A stretch of 8,869 nt of DNA from an uncultured Clostridia bacterium (GTDB lineage: Bacteria > Bacillota > Clostridia > Christensenellales > Borkfalkiaceae): contig CAJGCK010000048.1 of the NCBI GenBank assembly GCA_904501795.1, positions 1 through 8,869 of the forward strand, given 5' to 3'. Every line of letters starts with the position of its first letter. Positions within the stretch are counted from its first letter, which is position 1. This document shows positions 6,382 to 8,869 of the stretch, in pieces. The position numbers and the translations under genes are program-made. The notes under the pieces are model-generated. The model was not told the origin of the DNA. It did not search any database and worked only from the letters and a program-made list of their open reading frames with translations.

Positions 6382-7950
6382 ATGAAAAAGAAATACACCG
6401 TAAAAGCGGGAAAGAAAACAATCGAACGACAATACAGTTATATTCCCGGAAGATATATTTTTTCGGTTGCGGTAACCCTTTTAGAAGTGTTACTAATTAT
6501 AGGCACGGTAGTTGCCCTATGTTATTTCGTTCCATATTTTTATTTACTTGCTTTTTTAACCCAAGCAGTATGCGTTATTACTATAATTGCTTCTAACGAC
6601 AACCCCGAATACAAAATCCCTTGGCTATTGTTCGTTTTAATTTTACCTATAGCGGGATTTATGCTTTATTTTTTGTTTTATTCAAGAAAGTTAAAAAAGA
6701 AATTCGTGCGCAGATTGAAAAAATTATTTGCCGTTAAATACCCTAATAATAACGACGAAAATTTCGAGCGGTTAAAAGAAGAAAGTTTAACCGCTTATAA
6801 TCAAGCCAAACTGTTGTGCGCGCTCTCTAAAACGGAACTTTTTTCGAACACCAAGCAAACGTATTTTTCGCTTGGCGAAGATATGTGGCAAAGTATGTTA
6901 AAAGACTTAAACAACGCTAAAAAATTTATTTACCTTGAATATTTTATTATTGAAGAAGGCGAGTTTTGGGACTCTATTTTACAAATTCTAAAAGAGAAAG
7001 CGAGAAACGGATTAGATATTCGCGTGGTTTTCGACGACGTGGGGTGTATGAACACTCTCCCCGGCAACTACGCAAAACAACTCTCAAAATTTAATATAAA
7101 GGCAACCCCTTTTTCACGACTTAAAGGTCAAGCCGATAACGAATTTAACAACCGCTCTCACCGAAAAATTTTGGTTATCGACGGTAAGATCGGTTATACT
7201 GGCGGGGTCAATATTGCCGACGAATACGTCAACTTAATAAACCGTTTCGGGCACTGGAAAGACGTGGGAATAAGATTAGAAGGTCAAGCCGTTTACGAAC
7301 TTACTAAACTTTTTTTAATAGACTTTGGTATAAACGAAAAAAACGCACCGCAAAATTTAGAAAGCACAACCCTTTTCCCCGAAACTAAAACTAAGGCAGA
7401 CGGCTTTTTAGTTCCGTTCGGCGACGGACCTGCCCCTATTTATAAACGTAGAGTTGCGCAAAGTTTAATAGTGGACATGCTATCTAACGCAAAAAAGCAC
7501 GTGTATATCATGACCCCCTATTTGATTATTGATAACGATATGTGTTTGGCGTTAGAAAACGCTTCTATTAAAGGAGTGGACGTTAGAATTATTGTTCCAC
7601 ATATTCCAGACAAAAAATTAATTTTTGAAATGACAAAAACTTTTTACGAACGGCTTATGAAAGCGGGAGTAAAAATTTACGAATACCAACTAGGTTTCGT
7701 TCACGCTAAATGCTATTTGGTGGACGACGAAATTGCAATGGTTGGCACTATCAATATGGATTACAGAAGTCTTGTCCATCACTTTGAAAACGGCGTTTGG
7801 ATGTACAACGTAAACTGCATTAGCCAAATTAAAGAAGATATAGAAAAAACCATTGAGAAAAGTATTTTTATTCGCCAAAAAAACGTAAAAACAACCTTGA
7901 TACAAAAATTCGTTCGCTCAATCGTAAGAATTTTTGCTCCGTTGTTATAA
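6382..7950 (+). CDS. cls: Cardiolipin synthase (phospholipase D family)
   Basis: A 522-residue membrane enzyme that condenses two phosphatidylglycerols into cardiolipin and glycerol. Hydrophobic segments lie at about 26-50, 52-71 and 79-100. The region IIASNDNPEYKIPWLL (68-83) is typical of the PLD N-terminal domain. Two HKD motifs form the active site: His260-Lys262-Asp267 in HRKILVID, followed by GYTGGVNIADEY, and His441-Lys443-Asp448 in HAKCYLVD, followed by GTINMDYRSLVHHFE. Both are intact and the length is as expected (about 480-520). AGGAG (6372-6376) precedes the ATG by five bases. It is the last gene of the plus-strand group, ahead of a bidirectional terminator. Another PLD-type transferase activity is possible, but the domain order favours cardiolipin synthase. 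Confidence 0.95.
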   Translation: MKKKYTVKAGKKTIERQYSYIPGRYIFSVAVTLLEVLLIIGTVVALCYFVPYFYLLAFLTQAVCVITIIASNDNPEYKIPWLLFVLILPIAGFMLYFLFYSRKLKKKFVRRLKKLFAVKYPNNNDENFERLKEESLTAYNQAKLLCALSKTELFSNTKQTYFSLGEDMWQSMLKDLNNAKKFIYLEYFIIEEGEFWDSILQILKEKARNGLDIRVVFDDVGCMNTLPGNYAKQLSKFNIKATPFSRLKGQADNEFNNRSHRKILVIDGKIGYTGGVNIADEYVNLINRFGHWKDVGIRLEGQAVYELTKLFLIDFGINEKNAPQNLESTTLFPETKTKADGFLVPFGDGPAPIYKRRVAQSLIVDMLSNAKKHVYIMTPYLIIDNDMCLALENASIKGVDVRIIVPHIPDKKLIFEMTKTFYERLMKAGVKIYEYQLGFVHAKCYLVDDEIAMVGTINMDYRSLVHHFENGVWMYNVNCISQIKEDIEKTIEKSIFIRQKNVKTTLIQKFVRSIVRIFAPLL

Positions 7951-7987
7951 AAAAACAAATAATATTTATATTACAAAAACTATAACT

Positions 7988-8038
7988 AAAAAACCCCCAA
8001 GTCGAGTCCCTGCAAGTGATTCGGCTTGGTGGCTTTTT
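7988..8038. terminator. Bidirectional terminator between cls and the broken regulator gene
   Basis: CCCCCAAGTCGA (7994-8005) pairs with TCGGCTTGGTGG (8021-8032) with one C·T mismatch and one G·T pair. The loop is 15 bases. It has CTTTTT on the plus side and six As on the left, which read as TTTTTT on the minus strand. It can therefore end cls and the minus-strand regulator. Confidence 0.9.
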
Positions 8039-8065
8039 AATTATTTTATATATTTAGATTTTCTT

Positions 8066-8289
8066 CTAAAACAATGGATTACCTAAAAATTCACTTACCG
8101 TCACATCAAAGCCAGAAGCAATTAAAATTACAGTAGATAGCAAATTGTCTTTCACTGTTTCGTGTATTATGTTTTTAAAGTTGAATGAGTGATGCCACTA
8201 TTCATTGCCAATCTATATTGAGTCCTGTTCTTTTCTTTTAGTAGTTGACTAATTCGCAAAGCAACAGCTTTGTTTACACTATTTTTCAT
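8066..8289 (-). pseudogene. XRE-family HTH regulator gene with a single-base frameshift
   Basis: Reading from the ATG at 8289, the frame gives MKNSVNKAVALRISQLLKEK, then NRTQYRLAMNSGITHSTLK. This is the N-terminal part of a Cro/CI-type helix-turn-helix, with QYRLAMNSGITHSTL as the two recognition helices. At 8172-8176 (five As on the minus strand) the frame breaks and meets TAA after one more codon. Shifting frame restores NIIHETVKDNLLSTVILIAS and then GFDVTVSEFLGNPLF to a TAG at 8066, the expected remainder of a 74-residue regulator. One extra A would repair it, so a one-base deletion in the A-run is the simplest reading. AAGAGA lies about nine bases before the ATG. A sequencing error in the homopolymer would make the gene intact. 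Confidence 0.85.
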
Positions 8290-8300
8290 AAATATTCTCT

Positions 8301-8320
8301 TATAGTTGTATATAACTATA
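8301..8320. promoter_or_regulatory. Palindrome at the 5' end of the broken regulator gene
   Basis: TATAGTT (8301-8307) and AACTATA (8314-8320) are exact inverted arms around GTATAT; over the full 20 bases, nine of ten pairs match. It lies 12-31 bases upstream of the regulator ATG, next to the ribosome binding site. This is where autoregulatory operators of XRE repressors are commonly found. An operator role is inferred from this position. Confidence 0.45.
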
Positions 8321-8340
8321 TTTTACTAAAAGAAAAAATT

Positions 8341-8431
8341 TATGTGCGGCCTTCCCGATAAACAGTCTACTAGACTGTTTACCCTTACGGGAAATTGCAA
8401 GGAAATTTTCTCCTTATTCGAGTCCCCTTTT
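8341..8431 (-). repeat. Third, inverted and diverged copy of the left-end repeat
   Basis: Read on the minus strand, it aligns to bases 57-142: AAGGGGACTCGAAT matches AAGGGACTTGAAT, then come GGAGAAAAT, CTTGCAATTTCCCG, AGGGTAAACAGT, ACTGTTTATCGG and GAAGG-CGCACA. The second hairpin is kept as TAAACAGTCTA (8359-8369) with TAGACTGTTTA (8371-8381). Its tip differs from the left copy, but both arms have changed together. The segment equivalent to 143-157, including the closing CAAGTCCC strand, is missing. The copy lies directly downstream of the tRNA-cluster terminator. Confidence 0.85.
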
Positions 8432-8443
8432 TTGTAAAATAAT

Positions 8444-8471
8444 AAGTCTAAACCGATTTCGGTTTAGACTT
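8444..8471 (-). terminator. Terminator of the tRNA cluster
   Basis: A perfect 12-bp stem: AAGTCTAAACCG (8444-8455) and CGGTTTAGACTT (8460-8471) with a four-base loop. On the minus strand it is followed by ATTATTTT. It lies five bases after the CCA end of tRNA-Lys(CTT). Confidence 0.9.
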
Positions 8472-8475
8472 GTTT

Positions 8476-8551
8476 TGGTGCGCCATCGGGGACTCGAACC
8501 CCGGACACCCTGATTAAGAGTCAGGTGCTCTACCAACTGAGCTAATGGCAC
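8476..8551 (-). tRNA. tRNA-Lys (anticodon CTT)
   Basis: Read on the minus strand: acceptor GTGCCAT with ATGGCGC (one G·T pair), D-arm GCTCAGTTGGTAGAGC, anticodon stem CCTGA/TCAGG with loop CTCTTAA, T-arm CGGGGTTCGAGTCCCCG, discriminator A and an encoded CCA (8478-8476). It reads AAG. It is last in the cluster, 71 bases after tRNA-Lys(TTT). The two share almost the same body, which suggests an old duplication. Confidence 0.98.
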
Positions 8552-8583
8552 TTTTATCACAATTAATCGTTGTGGCAATTATT

Positions 8584-8619
8584 AAAACGGTTTGCCGATT
8601 TGTTCGGCAAACGCGTTTT
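8584..8619 (-). terminator. Hairpin between the two tRNA-Lys genes
   Basis: On the minus strand TTTGCCGA (8611-8604) pairs with TCGGCAAA (8598-8591) around ACAAA. AAAACG and CGTTTT form an outer stem with small bulges. It ends in TTTTAATAATT, so it could act as a weak terminator, limiting tRNA-Lys(CTT), or as a processing signal in the tRNA transcript. Confidence 0.5.
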
Positions 8620-8622
8620 GTT

Positions 8623-8698
8623 TGGTGATCCATCGGGGATTCGAACCCCGGACACCGTGATTAAAAGTCACGTGCTCTACCGACTGAGCTAATGAATC
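8623..8698 (-). tRNA. tRNA-Lys (anticodon TTT)
   Basis: Read on the minus strand: acceptor GATTCAT with ATGGATC (one T·G pair), D-arm GCTCAGTCGGTAGAGC, anticodon stem CGTGA/TCACG with loop CTTTTAA, T-arm CGGGGTTCGAATCCCCG, discriminator A and an encoded CCA. It reads AAA (and AAG by wobble). It lies seven bases after tRNA-Gln. Confidence 0.98.
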
Positions 8699-8705
8699 AA
8701 TTGTT

Positions 8706-8780
8706 TGGCAGGGGTAGCAGGATTTGAACCTACGAATGCGGGAATCAAAATCCCGTGCCTTACCGCTTGGCGATACCCCT
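8706..8780 (-). tRNA. tRNA-Gln (anticodon TTG)
   Basis: Read on the minus strand: acceptor AGGGGTA with TACCCCT, discriminator G, an encoded CCA, anticodon stem CGGGA/TCCCG with loop TTTTGAT, T-arm GTAGGTTCAAATCCTGC. It reads CAA. It is separated from tRNA-His by seven bases, so they are certainly co-transcribed. Confidence 0.98.
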
Positions 8781-8787
8781 ATTCTTT

Positions 8788-8865
8788 TGGGGCGGGTGAT
8801 GAGAATCGAACCCACGACCTCAAGGACCACAATCTTGCGCTCTAACCAACTGAGCTACACCCGCC
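8788..8865 (-). tRNA. tRNA-His (anticodon GTG)
   Basis: Read on the minus strand: it has the histidine-specific extra G at -1 (8865) opposite C73, acceptor GCGGGTG with CACCCGC, D-arm GCTCAGTTGGTTAGAGC, and an encoded CCA (8790-8788). The anticodon loop TTGTGGT gives GTG. The anticodon stem CAAGA/CCTTG has an A·C mismatch at 31-39. It is the first cluster member in the window; the promoter, and perhaps more tRNAs, lie beyond 8869. Confidence 0.97.
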
Positions 8866-8869
8866 GTAT

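Noticed and set aside
8416..8431. tRNA T-arm fragment (ATTCGAGTCCCC), possible attachment site
   Set aside because: The same place in the left copies reads ATTCAAGTCCC and belongs to the repeat. No pairing T-stem or acceptor surrounds it, and no integrase gene is present.
8582..8830. An 82-codon minus-strand reading frame
   Set aside because: It is the translation of the sense strand of tRNA-His, tRNA-Gln and tRNA-Lys(TTT). Such frames arise from conserved tRNA sequence and are not genes.

Overview
The window looks like chromosomal DNA of a low-GC, Clostridia-like member of the Bacillota. The base composition is AT-rich. All five tRNA genes encode their own CCA. Ribosome binding sites are strong AGGAG types, and genes are closed by compact hairpin terminators, several of them bidirectional. 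A uxuA-type mannonate dehydratase fits an anaerobe that uses hexuronates from plant or host glycans, but that lifestyle is an inference and no taxon can be named.

Layout from left to right. Positions 1-284 hold a tandem, about 172-bp repeat that contains a multi-hairpin element followed by a terminator-like hairpin. A well-formed promoter (347-375) then drives uxuA (411-1484, +), which ends at a bidirectional terminator. Positions 1610-1870 carry an open but startless reading frame on the minus strand, probably the tail of a decayed gene. The minus-strand operon polA-coaE (5081 down to 1932) encodes DNA polymerase I and dephospho-CoA kinase and ends at its own terminator. Divergent from polA is tRNA-Leu(CAA) (5222-5308). 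An intergenic stretch with a long hairpin follows. Next is a plus-strand group: a two-helix membrane protein (5650-6003), a charged helical protein starting at TTG (6024-6332), and a two-HKD cardiolipin synthase (6382-7950).

Downstream of a second bidirectional terminator is a minus-strand XRE-family regulator gene broken by a single-base frameshift (8066-8289), with a palindrome at its 5' end. Beyond it lies a third, inverted and diverged copy of the left-end repeat (8341-8431). The right end is a minus-strand tRNA cluster read His, Gln, Lys(TTT), Lys(CTT), closed by a strong terminator.

Most of the genes are housekeeping: DNA repair and replication, coenzyme A, cardiolipin and tRNA. No complete defence or mobile system is visible. 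The least explained item is the repeat family: its units keep their pairing while changing sequence, and in the tandem copy a terminator-like hairpin follows. This makes it either a candidate small structured RNA or a non-autonomous mobile element.
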